From: UBA981 sp942490995
GTDB lineage: Bacteria; Pseudomonadota; Gammaproteobacteria; Ga0077536
Direction of reading: 5' to 3'
DNA: 64,000 bases
Assembly: GCA_942490995.1 (NCBI GenBank)
Contig: CALOBG010000131.1
Coordinates: 13,061-77,060, forward strand
In this document: positions 1 to 8,394 of the stretch, piece by piece
How the letters are laid out: every line of letters starts with the position of its first letter
How positions within the stretch are numbered: position 1 is the stretch's first letter
Notes under the pieces: generated by a model
What the model saw: the letters and a program-made list of their open reading frames with translations, nothing else
What the model was told of the DNA's origin: nothing
Databases searched by the model: none
Made by a program: the position numbers and the translations under genes

Positions 1-885
1 CCGGGTGGCTTCATCACGTCGATTTCCGGTTTGTCCAGCGGCAGCAACCCGGATCCGGGGTTTGATCCCAGCGGTGCTTTTGTTTTTACGCCGCATATCG
101 TCGAGAACCCGTTTGTCGGCAGCGCTACCGCGTCGGCCAGCTCGATGTATCCACCGTCAACCCCGCTACCAACCAGCGAGTCGACTTCCAACGGTACGGC
201 CCAGCTCGGTAAAACCTCGTTCTCCGGGCGTGCTCAGCAGGTTTTCGACCCGCAGGTCGGGCAGTCGGTCAGTTCCATCATGCACGGCGGCTGGGTCGAT
301 ACCGTGACCGTCTCCAGCACCAATCCGCTGCTCAACGGCACGCAGGCCATCTGGCTGTTCGATGTCGATGTCAGCACTACCTTCGACGTCAGCGGATTAA
401 CCGGGTTTGGCGTGGTTGAGGTCGAACCGTATATCAATCAGTTGCGACTCTCGAGCAGTACCCCCGGTTTTTCGGACGGCCAGTTCAACCATCCGGTGTC
501 GACCAGCGTGCAACACGCCCAATGGCAGCTCGTCGTGCCGTTTCGCGGCGCCGTGGCCAATACCGGCTTTGTCGACACCGCCACCTTTGCCGCACAGATC
601 ACCCTCGGCACGCCGTTTGACCTTGGCATCTTCGCGTTGGGCTGGGCAGCCGCGGGGACAAATTCCGCGTTTCCTGCAATTGGATCCACCGGCGAGTTCG
701 GCGGCACAGTTACCTGGGGCGGCAGTAGCGGACTGACGGATCTCGGCGGTACGCCGCTCGGCAGCTTTGCCGTCACGTCGCTGTCCGGTACGGACTGGGT
801 ACAACCCATCCCGATCCCCGCCATGGTCTGGCTGATGGCCGCCTGTGCCGCCGGGCTGCTCGGGCGGCGTACGCGCGTCGAATAA
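1..885 (+). CDS. Secreted protein with VPLPA/PEP-CTERM-like sorting tail (5' end outside window)
   Basis: The reading frame is open from base 1, so the N-terminus, including any signal peptide, lies outside the window. The visible 294 residues are rich in Ser, Thr, Gly and aromatic residues, like an extracellular beta-rich protein, and no enzymatic motif is recognisable. The last 25 or so residues are diagnostic: a short IPIPA motif, a hydrophobic stretch (MVWLMAACAAGLLG) and a basic end (RRTRVE). This is the three-part layout of PEP-CTERM-like signals, closest to the VPLPA variant, which are read by exosortase/archaeosortase-type transpeptidases in exopolysaccharide-producing Gram-negatives. 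The inference is export and anchoring or processing at the cell surface. No exosortase gene is in the window. The TTG at base 31 is not needed as a start. Confidence 0.7.
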   Translation, partial: PGGFITSISGLSSGSNPDPGFDPSGAFVFTPHIVENPFVGSATASASSMYPPSTPLPTSESTSNGTAQLGKTSFSGRAQQVFDPQVGQSVSSIMHGGWVDTVTVSSTNPLLNGTQAIWLFDVDVSTTFDVSGLTGFGVVEVEPYINQLRLSSSTPGFSDGQFNHPVSTSVQHAQWQLVVPFRGAVANTGFVDTATFAAQITLGTPFDLGIFALGWAAAGTNSAFPAIGSTGEFGGTVTWGGSSGLTDLGGTPLGSFAVTSLSGTDWVQPIPIPAMVWLMAACAAGLLGRRTRVE

Positions 886-972
886 AATGCACCCGGGCTA
901 CTGGCCGTAGCGGTGCCGTCGAATGCGTCATAATCGACCGCGGGCGTTGGCCCGGTCCTTTGGAATTCGATT

Positions 973-1776
973 ATGAGCAACTACCCGGCGGATTCTCCCG
1001 CCATCTCCCTGGCTGCGGCATTGTTCGCGGCCTGCGCTGTTGGCGACACGCACGCACAGCAAACGTCAGCTTCGAAGGCGACGAGCCCGATCAGCACCTC
1101 CCGGCCGAGTTTCAGTTCCCCGGCAACAACGCTGGACAGCGGCCAATGGCAATTCGAGGGCGGTTATCAGTACACCTCGAACGATGACGGCGGCGTCGAC
1201 AGCGACGCCCACACCCTACCTTTGCTTCTGCTACGAACAGGGCTGACAAACCGCCTGGAACTCAATCTTTTCTGGTCGGGTTACGCCGATGTCGATAGCG
1301 GCCAGAATCAGATCGATGGGACCAGCGACCTCAGCCTTGGCCTCAGTTACCAGTTGATGCCTGATAGTTCCCAACTGGCGGTCAGCGTATTCGGCGCCCT
1401 GAGCCTGCCGGTGGGCAGCGACGCATTCAGCTCGGACGAAGTCGACCCGGGACTCGGGGTGGCGTGGTCCTACGCCTTGGATTCGGGCCCCGGCCTGTTC
1501 GGAACGGTGGTTGCCAATTCAGTTTCCAGCGATGACGAACGCGAAACTCAACTGGGTACGGCGATTGGCGTTGGCCATGCGTTGAGCGATCGGATTGGCA
1601 GTTATGTCGAGTATTTCAGTATTCACTCTGACAGCAGCGACAGCGCGCACAGCGTCAATGGTGGCTTTACCTACCTGGTCAGCAATGACCTGCAGCTCGA
1701 CGTCTACGCCGGTGGTGGCTTGAATCACCTCGCCGACGATTTTTTTGTCGGCAGTGGGGTTGCGTGGCGCTTTTGA
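973..1776 (+). CDS. Outer-membrane beta-barrel protein, transporter/phenol MetA-like family
   Basis: This 267-residue protein has an N-terminal hydrophobic stretch ending near an AHAQ-like site (about residues 10-32), consistent with Sec export. The mature part alternates polar and hydrophobic residues as in beta-strands and ends in Phe (VAWRF), the usual outer-membrane barrel signature. The openings 'SGQWQFEGGYQY' and 'TNRLELNLFWSGY' resemble the putative MetA/phenol-degradation transporter family of small barrels. The start is the ATG at 973, with a weak GGA ribosome site 8 bases upstream. It lies 87 bp after the sorting-tail gene and converges on the mechanosensitive channel gene. The substrate is unknown. 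Confidence 0.65.
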   Translation: MSNYPADSPAISLAAALFAACAVGDTHAQQTSASKATSPISTSRPSFSSPATTLDSGQWQFEGGYQYTSNDDGGVDSDAHTLPLLLLRTGLTNRLELNLFWSGYADVDSGQNQIDGTSDLSLGLSYQLMPDSSQLAVSVFGALSLPVGSDAFSSDEVDPGLGVAWSYALDSGPGLFGTVVANSVSSDDERETQLGTAIGVGHALSDRIGSYVEYFSIHSDSSDSAHSVNGGFTYLVSNDLQLDVYAGGGLNHLADDFFVGSGVAWRF

Positions 1777-1890
1777 TATCTGACGCTGTAAGTGCAAGCG
1801 TAATCTGGATGCACAGACTACCACGCTGATCCGCGCGCCGCGTGTTGTTCGGCGAGGCTGCCGAGCGCCCCGTCGCACGGTACCGCGGCA

Positions 1891-2730
1891 TCATTCATCG
1901 TTGTCATCGTGTCGCGATAGTACGTCAAAGCTGCGCGACATGAGGCGGCTGTTCGGAATGTAACGTTCGCGACCGTCGTCGAGCGCGATCACCGTCATCA
2001 CGGTCCCGACTTCGATGACCTCGCCGGCTACTTCATCTACCTGGATGCGGTCGCCGGGCTCGAGGTCGTCGCGAGCGTAAACGCCGTAAACCACGTCGCC
2101 GGCCACGCGCCGTGTGCCGAGTCCGAGGGCGAGGGCAACCGCGATCCCCGCGACCGTCAGGGTGATACCGATAACCACGTGCAGCAGACCGGTATTGATA
2201 TCCAACTGCGAGATGGCAACCGTTGCCAGAACCAGGATCACCAGACCGTAGGCGAGCGTGCTCAAAGCGCCCGCATCCTCGACGCCGAAGCCCTCGGTTG
2301 TCCGGCGTACCGCGTCGCGCACGACCTGGGCCAGGACCAGGCCCAGTATCGCGATAATAATGGCCGCGAAAATTTTCGGCACGAAGTGCAGGAACGAATT
2401 GATAGTGCTCGATACCGCGGCAAGGCCGAGGCTTTCTGACGCGGCGATCACGAACAGCAGCAGGACAAACAGGAAGACCGTGCGGCCGATAATGTCCGAC
2501 AGCTCCACGCTTACCCCGGTAGCTTCGAGCATGCCGCGCACCCCCGAATGGTCACTCGCGCGGTCAACCCCGGCGCGAGCAGCCAGGACGGTAACGAGTC
2601 GCCTGGAGATGCGCGCGACGACAATGCCGACAACAACAATGACGATGCCGAGGACAAAGTTGGGCAGAAAAATCGCGACTTTCGTCCATAACGCGGACAT
2701 CGCGCCAGTCACCGTATTCTGAATTTCCAT
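1891..2730 (-). CDS. Small MscS-like mechanosensitive ion channel family protein
   Basis: This 279-residue membrane protein has an N-terminal helix (about 18-42), further helices at about 82-105, 115-140, 160-178 and 183-205, then a short soluble beta-domain. 'IVVVGIVVARISRR' and 'FLHFVPKIFAAIIIAILGLVLA' match the conserved transmembrane-helix repeats of short MscS-like proteins. The end (GDRIQVDEVAGEVIEVGTV and RYIPNSRLMSRSF) is the beta-domain next to the MscS pore. It is expected to act as a stretch-gated inner-membrane channel. GGAGG lies 10 bases before the ATG. It is the last gene of an ECF sigma - small protein - channel operon, 38 bp after the small protein gene, which suggests control by the sigma factor. 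Confidence 0.8.
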   Translation of the reverse strand: MEIQNTVTGAMSALWTKVAIFLPNFVLGIVIVVVGIVVARISRRLVTVLAARAGVDRASDHSGVRGMLEATGVSVELSDIIGRTVFLFVLLLFVIAASESLGLAAVSSTINSFLHFVPKIFAAIIIAILGLVLAQVVRDAVRRTTEGFGVEDAGALSTLAYGLVILVLATVAISQLDINTGLLHVVIGITLTVAGIAVALALGLGTRRVAGDVVYGVYARDDLEPGDRIQVDEVAGEVIEVGTVMTVIALDDGRERYIPNSRLMSRSFDVLSRHDDNDE

Positions 2731-2768
2731 GGGAGCAGCCTCCAGGTTGTCGAGATCGCCGAATCGTG

Positions 2769-2999
2769 TCAGCGTGCGAACTGACGGCGAGGGGTTTTAA
2801 CGAACGTGCGCGCGGAGATCTGCACCAGCGAGGTCCAGATCCGCACCAGCAGCAGATTCATCAGGTCGCGGGCGGCAAGTTCGCGGCGAATGCGCCGCAT
2901 AAGCCGCCGTCGCCGGTGTCGTGCGGCGACGTTGTCCGATGCATCTTGCGCGAATGCGAGCCGCAGGTTTTTTTCCGTGATGGGTGGAATTTCGTTCAT
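2769..2999 (-). CDS. Small basic hypothetical protein in ECF sigma operon
   Basis: This 76-residue Arg-rich protein matches no family I recognise. The N-terminal half is charged, with a run of arginines around residues 28-40 (RHRRRRLMRRIRREL). The C-terminal half is moderately hydrophobic (DLMNLLLVRIWTSLVQIS) and could be an amphipathic or short membrane helix. The ATG is 9 bp after the sigma factor stop, and an AGG from the stop-codon region serves as ribosome site, so translation is probably coupled. It sits where an anti-sigma factor often sits, but it is shorter than typical anti-sigma factors and has no zinc motif. A regulatory role is only a guess. Confidence 0.55.
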   Translation of the reverse strand: MNEIPPITEKNLRLAFAQDASDNVAARHRRRRLMRRIRRELAARDLMNLLLVRIWTSLVQISARTFVKTPRRQFAR

Positions 3000-3008
3000 T
3001 GCAGGAAC

Positions 3009-3674
3009 CTATGATTGATGTTCGTCGTTGGGGCCGTTCATGCCACGCGACCCCGCGGGAGGGTCGTAGCCATGGCGATTAGCCACGCTCACAAAATGTT
3101 CCACGGCCCGGTAGAGGCGCATTTTTGCTGCGCTCAGCGAAACGCCGAGCGTACTTGCCAGGGCCTCGAAATCGAGTTCGGCGCCGAATCGCAGAGCCAG
3201 AACTTCGCGCTCGGCAGGCTTGAGGGCACTGAGTGTCTTGTCGAGAAGATCGGCGCTCAGCGCTGCCGTCAGAACCGGCTCGGCAACCGCGGCGTCGTCA
3301 TTCACCGCATCTGCTTCAGGCGACTCCAGTGAATACTCGAATTCCGGCCGGCGCTTGCGCAACAGATCCACGCACTCATTGCGAGCGATGCTGAACAACC
3401 AGGTTCGGAAACTCGACTTGCCCTCAAACGCGCCGAGACCGCGCAGCACACGGATAAAAACCTCCTGGGCGGCGTCTTCGGCATCCGCAGGATTACCCAC
3501 TATGCGCAGACAGGTGCGGTAAACCTGGGGTTCGTAGCGACGGACCAGCGCCTCGAACGCGCGCGTGCGGTGCGGCAGCTCGCGCTGGCATGCACGTACC
3601 AATTCCTCGTCCGGGTCCACGCGATCGCTGGTCATCAGCGCGGTTTGCACGGGCATGGGCGTGGCGCACGCCAT
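3009..3674 (-). CDS. RNA polymerase ECF-type sigma factor
   Basis: This 221-residue protein has the two ECF sigma regions. Region 2 covers about residues 35-105 (FEALVRRYEPQVYRTCLRIV, DAEDAAQEVFIRVLRGL, SFRTWLFSIARNECVDLLRK). Region 4 covers about 140-200 (LSALKPAEREVLALRFGAEL, then a helix-turn-helix LASTLGVSLSAAKMRLYRA). Both core-binding and -35-recognition parts look intact. A glycine-rich tail of about 25 residues follows. The start is uncertain: the first ATG has no good ribosome site, and Met8 or Met15 (MTSDRVDPDEE) are alternatives. It leads an operon with a small protein and a mechanosensitive channel, so an envelope or osmotic stress role is plausible. Confidence 0.88.
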   Translation of the reverse strand: MACATPMPVQTALMTSDRVDPDEELVRACQRELPHRTRAFEALVRRYEPQVYRTCLRIVGNPADAEDAAQEVFIRVLRGLGAFEGKSSFRTWLFSIARNECVDLLRKRRPEFEYSLESPEADAVNDDAAVAEPVLTAALSADLLDKTLSALKPAEREVLALRFGAELDFEALASTLGVSLSAAKMRLYRAVEHFVSVANRHGYDPPAGSRGMNGPNDEHQS

Positions 3675-4213
3675 CGGGTGCGCTTGACGAAGGAAGTCCA
3701 GCTATCTGCTTTGAATGGGTGCAAAACGCCTCCCCGCGTAACACCACTTGAAGGTTTAGACGGTCACCGACCGCAATAAGTCACACTCGGCAGGCAGATG
3801 TGACTTTCGCCACTCGGGCGGCGTCTACCTTAACGCTCAGGGTCGGTGGCCTGACCGCTGCCGCGAGGCGTGATACAGCAGTCAATGCCTTTTTGTGGCG
3901 GTTGTCCACCGGCCCTGGGGACTGAGCACGCAATAGCACAGCCAGCCGCTGAAAATATTTTTGTGACTAATTTCCCGATGGCTGCGTCTAACGACTGAAG
4001 AGTCTCATCGTGGCTGAAAAGTCACGTGCACTTGGCGCGAGAGTGGCCACACCCGTCTTGCCACCGCGATAGCGGTCGTGCGAGCGGTCCAGGCTGCAGG
4101 CGTACTAGCTTAATAAATCTGAACCGACGCGAAACCGCATCGGTCTGCCGCTGTGGACGCTGCCCTGCCGCCCACAACGGAACTACCCACGTGTGTAGGG
4201 CGGAGATAAAAAT
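3675..4213. other. Intergenic region between divergent ECF sigma and beta-barrel genes
   Basis: About 540 bases hold no convincing gene. A 63-codon frame at 4026-4217 has no ribosome site and no protein-like composition. The region must carry the divergent promoters of the sigma operon and of the beta-barrel gene at 4214. A small perfect inverted repeat (CGGTC-ACC-GACCG) lies at 3761-3773, about 90 bp upstream of the sigma gene. A possible ECF-type promoter upstream of the barrel gene is listed separately. Confidence 0.6.
4120..4147 (+). promoter_or_regulatory. Candidate ECF-type promoter upstream of beta-barrel gene
   Basis: TGAACC (4120-4125) and CGGTCTG (4141-4147) are separated by 15 bases, similar to the GAAC / GTC or TCTGA elements used by ECF sigma factors. 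They lie about 70 bp before the ATG at 4214. The nearby sigma gene is divergently transcribed. The match is short and could be chance. Confidence 0.3.
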
Positions 4214-4738
4214 ATGATCAGGATTTTGTTTGCAGTTTCACTCGCGGCGCTGGCCACTGTGGCGTCGGCGGAAGATGGTAACTCGGCGCCTTACACCGCC
4301 GACGCCGGGCCGCGCGCCGGCAACTGGGAAGCAACGCTTACCGGTGCCGGACAGTCGGACGATGACCTTGATGACAATAACGTCGGGGTTGCCGGCTCGC
4401 TGGGCTGGTATTACACCGACAACATCCTGTTTACCCTCAAGCAAGGCATAACGACCAACGACACTGGCGACAGCAACCTGATCAACGCCCGCACCGTGGT
4501 GCAGGCCGCATATCAGTGGGATCACGGTAAGTGGCAGCCGTATCTCGGCATGAACGTTGGCGCGATCTATGGCGCCGGCATCGACGATGAGGCCATCTTC
4601 GGGCCTGAAGTCGGTATGAAGTACTACGTCAACGAAAGCACGTTCCTATTCGGCAGCATTTCTTATGAAGTGCCGTTCGATGAGTGCTGCAGCGACGGCG
4701 TAGTCCCTTACGCGCTCGGTATCGGCTTCAATTTCTAA
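4214..4738 (+). CDS. Small outer-membrane beta-barrel protein
   Basis: This 174-residue protein has a clear Sec signal peptide (MIRILFAVSLAALATVASA, cleavage about residue 19). The mature part is rich in Gly, Asp, Asn and aromatic residues with amphipathic strand patterns (VGVAGSLGWYYTDNILFTLK, WQPYLGMNVGAIYG) and ends in Phe (ALGIGFNF), as outer-membrane barrels do. Length fits an eight-stranded OmpW/OmpX-size barrel. A CC pair near residue 156 may form a loop disulfide. A GGAG ribosome site lies in 'GGCGGAGATAAAAAT' before the ATG. The ECF sigma gene is divergent upstream and an OmpA-family gene follows 88 bp later, an envelope context. The ligand is unknown. Confidence 0.7.
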   Translation: MIRILFAVSLAALATVASAEDGNSAPYTADAGPRAGNWEATLTGAGQSDDDLDDNNVGVAGSLGWYYTDNILFTLKQGITTNDTGDSNLINARTVVQAAYQWDHGKWQPYLGMNVGAIYGAGIDDEAIFGPEVGMKYYVNESTFLFGSISYEVPFDECCSDGVVPYALGIGFNF

Positions 4739-4826
4739 ACGCACTGTTATCGAAGATATACCCGGCCGGAACTGCGCCAGGCAGTCTCCGGTCAGGAGTT
4801 TTTACGCATTGAGGAGTTGTTGCCCC

Positions 4827-5762
4827 ATGACTATTACGACCAAAAGCGGGAGTGCGCCGGTATTGGCGGTGCTGATCTCGTTGTTTCTGTCGCCACTTAC
4901 CGCCACGGCGGACGGCAAGCCGTTCGAGCAGGCCCTCGCTGATGCTTACCAGGCGCTGTCTACCGTAGAACAGGCTCAGGGCGATAACCGCGACGCCGAA
5001 ACCTACGCCGCGCGAGCCCAGGCTGCTCTGGCCGGTCATCCCGGCGAACCGGACCAGCCGGAGCTGCGGCGCGATTTTCTGAAGCCAGGCTACGTCGCCG
5101 AACTTTCGGCCGCGCGCGAGCGTCTCATGGCGACCTTCGCCAAAGACGCGCGCAACAAGGCTGCTCAACCTGCAGCCCGCGCGCAGTCGTCATTTGACTG
5201 CTGGCTGGAGCAGGCCGCGGAAGATCTGCAGCCCGATCACATCGATGCCTGCAAACGGTCGTTCCTGACTGCCGTTGCGGACGTCGAAAAGGCGCTCATC
5301 CCGCCGCCACCGCCACCACCGGTGGTTGACCCGGACAGCGATGGCGACGGCGTTGTCGACAGCCGCGATGACTGCCCCGGAACCGCCAAGGGAACGCCGG
5401 TAGACGAGCGTGGTTGCCCGCAGATCCCAAGTCTGAAAGGGGTTCATTTTGAGCACGATTCCGCGACCCTGACCGCGGCGGCGCGCACGGTGCTCGATGG
5501 TGTCGCCACGACCCTGAAAAGCAACCCGCACGTACGACTGGAAATTGTCGGGCATACCGATGCCTCGGGATCCGATGACTATAATCTCGGCCTGTCCCAG
5601 CAACGCGCGGCATCCGTAAAGGCTTACCTCGGTGAGCGTGGTGTGGCGTCGGCCGCGATGTCGACCGACGGGCGCGGTGAGGCCGAACCGGTAGCGGACA
5701 ATGCTACCCGCGAGGGACGTGCGGCAAACCGTCGCGTCGAACTGACCGCTCGGCCGCGCTGA
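4827..5762 (+). CDS. OmpA-family protein with calcium-binding-like repeat and peptidoglycan-binding domain
   Basis: From the ATG at 4827, which has GAGGAG 10 bases upstream, the protein has 311 residues; an upstream TTG is unlikely. It has a signal peptide (about 1-29), an alpha-helical N-terminal region with Ala/Glu-rich segments, a poly-proline hinge, a short Asp-rich repeat (DPDSDGDGVVDSRDDCPGT, thrombospondin type-3 style) and a C-terminal OmpA domain. That domain shows VHFEHDSATLT, EIVGHTDASGS, NLGLSQQRAASV and NRRVEL, including the Asp and Arg that bind diaminopimelate in peptidoglycan. The role is to tether the envelope to the cell wall. A strong terminator follows. The N-terminal part resembles helical OmpA proteins rather than a barrel. 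Confidence 0.85.
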   Translation: MTITTKSGSAPVLAVLISLFLSPLTATADGKPFEQALADAYQALSTVEQAQGDNRDAETYAARAQAALAGHPGEPDQPELRRDFLKPGYVAELSAARERLMATFAKDARNKAAQPAARAQSSFDCWLEQAAEDLQPDHIDACKRSFLTAVADVEKALIPPPPPPPVVDPDSDGDGVVDSRDDCPGTAKGTPVDERGCPQIPSLKGVHFEHDSATLTAAARTVLDGVATTLKSNPHVRLEIVGHTDASGSDDYNLGLSQQRAASVKAYLGERGVASAAMSTDGRGEAEPVADNATREGRAANRRVELTARPR

Positions 5763-5809
5763 GTCGCGTTGTAAAGGTGCCGTGATCCGCATTTGCGCGG
5801 GCCACGGCG

Positions 5810-5868
5810 GCGGGTCGCGTTCGGGCGGGCAGTATCATCTGCCGTCGAGCGCGACCCGCATTTTTTTT
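5810..5868 (+). terminator. Rho-independent terminator after the OmpA-family gene
   Basis: A perfect 10-bp stem, GCGGGTCGCG (5810-5819) with CGCGACCCGC (5850-5859), is followed by an A and eight Ts. The loop holds a second hairpin, GGCAG (828-832 of this kb) with CTGCC. It lies 47 bp after the stop and between convergent genes, so it ends transcription of the envelope genes. Confidence 0.88.
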
Positions 5869-5891
5869 ACGACCGTTTCACTATACGAGGT

Positions 5892-6590
5892 CTACCAGGG
5901 GTGAACCTCGCCGTTCCACTTCCTGAAACTGCCCGCGTCCTCGAGACCAAGTTCGTCAATCACCGTGACAATTCCGTCGGCACTTTCCTGCGCGGAAATA
6001 TCGGCGCCGCTGCCGCCCATATCGGTTCTGACCCAGCCCGGATGCATGACGTGGACGGCAATGCGATCGGCTTTCATGTCTTCGGCGATCATGCGCATGA
6101 TCTTATTCAGCGCCGCTTTTGAAGCGCTGTAGGCGTACATGGTGTGGGCAAATTCAAATGAAATGGCGCCCATCTGGCTACTGATGCTGACGGCTTTCGC
6201 GCCGCCGGCTGCGGCCAGGTTGCTGCGCAACTGGCGCAGCAGGTGCAGCGGCGCGATGCTATTGACCCGAAACGTCTCCAGCCACGCTTCGATGTCGAGA
6301 TCATCGGCCGGTTCCTTGTCGAGGTACGGGCCACCCATGCCGGCGTTGTTGATCAGAATATTGATCGGCCGCTCGCCGAGGCGCCGTTTTAGATCGCGCA
6401 CGCTGTCGGCGTCGGCCACGCTCAGCGCCTCGATCGACAGTGTCGGCGCCTCGGCTGTGAGACTCTGCAGCGCTTTGGCGCCGGCCGGATCGCGACAGCA
6501 TGCAATAACCGCATCGCCCCTGGCGAGATAACGCTGCACCAGTTCCAGACCAATGCCACGATTCGAACCGGTGATCAAAACGGTGTTCAT
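5892..6590 (-). CDS. SDR-family short-chain dehydrogenase/reductase
   Basis: This 232-residue protein is a classical short-chain dehydrogenase. It has TGSNRGIG near residues 7-14 for NAD(P) binding, NNAG near 80, a catalytic serine (SISSQMG, about 138) and the YSASKAALN active site (about 153-161). PGWVRTDMGG near 183 is the usual substrate-loop start. It should reduce or oxidise a carbonyl/hydroxyl compound in the cytoplasm; the C-factor-like subgroup is a possible relative. GGAGTAAGAC precedes the ATG. It follows the adenylate-forming ligase gene by 40 bp on the same strand and is probably co-transcribed. Confidence 0.85.
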   Translation of the reverse strand: MNTVLITGSNRGIGLELVQRYLARGDAVIACCRDPAGAKALQSLTAEAPTLSIEALSVADADSVRDLKRRLGERPINILINNAGMGGPYLDKEPADDLDIEAWLETFRVNSIAPLHLLRQLRSNLAAAGGAKAVSISSQMGAISFEFAHTMYAYSASKAALNKIMRMIAEDMKADRIAVHVMHPGWVRTDMGGSGADISAQESADGIVTVIDELGLEDAGSFRKWNGEVHPW

Positions 6591-6630
6591 GTCTTACTCC
6601 GTAAGTTGGTACGAGGTCTTGCGACCATTG

Positions 6631-8010
6631 TTAATCATCAACAAGGCAGACGAATTCTTCGAACTTGCCACCGGCCCCGCGCGGGATGGCGTCGGGGTAG
6701 TATTTGAACTGCAGCGCGAAGTCATAGCCGAGGGCGTTACGGATCACGGCGCCAAGCTGCGTTTCTTCCTCGTTAACGAGTTGCCGCGCGACGACCAGGC
6801 GCACTTCGATGTCGTTGCGCGTCGTCTGCGCGAGCTGAAACTGGATAACCGGCGCGATTGCGCGATACCTGCCGAAGCCGACCTGCGGCCAGTAGCGCCG
6901 CCCGTCCGGCAGCACAACCATGTTACGGGTGCGTCCGAGGATCCGGGTGAGCGTCGGCAGACCTCGTCCACAGGGGCAGGGCGGGCCGACTTCAGCATGG
7001 TCATTGAGCGCGTAGCGCAGTAATGGCGTGACGAAGTTGTGTAACGTGCTGACAACCACCCGTCCGATCGCACCGGGCCGGGTTGCGTTGCCGTTTTCGT
7101 CCAGGACTTCGACCAGGACGGTTTCCGAATTGATGTGATACAAGCCACTGTCCGGACACTGCAGGGCGATGTAGCCGAGTTCCCGCGAGCTGTAGACGTC
7201 GACCAGCGGCACGCCCCAGACTTCCTCACACTGCTGACGCAGCGTCGGCGGCACGGTTTCACCAATGGTGCGGACTTCGCGCAGGTGCGGCAATGTCCAG
7301 CCGTGCGTGGTCGCGTGGTCGAGCAGGGCCTGGATGTTGGTCGGATAGCTGAGGAGATAACCGGGATCCTGGCGCTGCAACCAGCGTGCCTGAACATGGA
7401 CGTCGGTGCCGATTGCCAGTGCTGAGGCCGGGCCGCTGGCGTACACCTCGGCAACCGGTACCCCCCAGTTCGGCGCGACGCTGCCGTCGGGCGGCGCGCC
7501 GACGCGATTGCCGAACACCCGTATCGAGGCGAACCGGGCGCTGAAATCGCGCTGATGCCAGTGGTGTTCACGCAGGGTCGACGCTTCCCACATGAGGCGG
7601 TCGAGTTCGGTGTTCTGCAGTTTCACTGGTTCGCCGGTGGACCCCGACGTTTCGGTATCGCTGACGGCGCCAAGCGCCTGCGGTACCGCGACGCTACGCA
7701 AACCGCTACCCGCGGCCTGCACGGCGCGCCGTTCGACGATCGGCAGTTCTGCCCAGTTCGCTGCAGTCAGGGTCTCCGACAAGCGGTGCCCGGCATACAG
7801 CGATTGGTAGAACGGCACGTTGGTCGCCGCGTAGTGCAGCAGGGAACTCAGTTGACTGAACTGGTGCTCAAGCAAGGTTTGCGGCGACCACCATTGCGAG
7901 CCCTCGAACTGGTGCAACAGCGCCAGCAGCATGGCGCCGCGTGCGGATGGCACCGCCGGCCATACCTGGCTGTCAAACACCGAACGCAAGTTCGGCTGGG
8001 TGGTTTTCAT
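6631..8010 (-). CDS. PaaK-like adenylate-forming enzyme (phenylacetate-CoA ligase superfamily)
   Basis: This 459-residue protein resembles phenylacetate-CoA ligases and coenzyme F390 synthetase-like proteins. Evidence includes the phosphate-binding loop TETSGSTGEP (about 118-127), YLLSYPTNIQALL, a VYSSRELGYIALQ adenine-binding segment, and a C-terminal mobile domain with LGRTRNMVVLPDGRRYWP. It should activate an organic acid with ATP, with thioester formation to CoA likely but unproven. CPCGRGL near 350 holds a two-cysteine motif seen in several PaaK-like proteins. The ATG at 8010 has GGAAG upstream; a GTG three bases earlier is possible. The SDR gene follows directly, so the pair may process one substrate. 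Confidence 0.78.
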   Translation of the reverse strand: MKTTQPNLRSVFDSQVWPAVPSARGAMLLALLHQFEGSQWWSPQTLLEHQFSQLSSLLHYAATNVPFYQSLYAGHRLSETLTAANWAELPIVERRAVQAAGSGLRSVAVPQALGAVSDTETSGSTGEPVKLQNTELDRLMWEASTLREHHWHQRDFSARFASIRVFGNRVGAPPDGSVAPNWGVPVAEVYASGPASALAIGTDVHVQARWLQRQDPGYLLSYPTNIQALLDHATTHGWTLPHLREVRTIGETVPPTLRQQCEEVWGVPLVDVYSSRELGYIALQCPDSGLYHINSETVLVEVLDENGNATRPGAIGRVVVSTLHNFVTPLLRYALNDHAEVGPPCPCGRGLPTLTRILGRTRNMVVLPDGRRYWPQVGFGRYRAIAPVIQFQLAQTTRNDIEVRLVVARQLVNEEETQLGAVIRNALGYDFALQFKYYPDAIPRGAGGKFEEFVCLVDD

Positions 8011-8394
8011 CACGCTGCTTCCGTGTGCGGGGCGAGCAGAAACGTCGGGCAGCGATCACCCATTTCGCAGTCCGGCGCCGCGCAGGCCAGTTCGCGGAAT
8101 TCGCGACTACGCCATCTGTCGGTGCTATCAGCGGTACCGTTCAAGGTTCACGTTCCGGGCGGCAGTGGGTGCGCGCCGTTGCTGGCGAGCGGCGTCAAGG
8201 TATCACACGCCGCGAGCCTGTCGCGCGGCCAGGTCGGGTTCCAGCGGACGGCGAGTGCGTGGGTAGATGGTTACATTCGGCCGGCGGATTGCTATCGTTG
8301 GCGCCACGCCAAGCAGGATGATCACAGAACCAATGTCAGTGGCAACAGTCCACCGCGCCACAACGCGGCACTCCCGCGACATCTGGGTGAGCTA
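8011..8394. other. Divergent intergenic region, PaaK-like ligase / PP2C phosphatase
   Basis: About 380 bases separate the divergent genes. An open frame runs through from 7555 in frame with the phosphatase, but its translation is Arg-rich with no homology signal and overlaps the ligase gene, so I treat it as non-coding. I see no convincing promoter, hairpin or repeat. Confidence 0.5.

Noticed and set aside
4026..4217. Short frame in the sigma/beta-barrel intergenic region
   Set aside because: No ribosome site, Arg/Cys-rich composition and overlap with the next gene's start region.
7555..8394. Upstream extension of the PP2C phosphatase frame, giving a 663-residue product
   Set aside because: It overlaps the PaaK-like gene on the other strand, is rich in Arg and low-complexity, and the receiver domain starts cleanly at the GTG at 8395.
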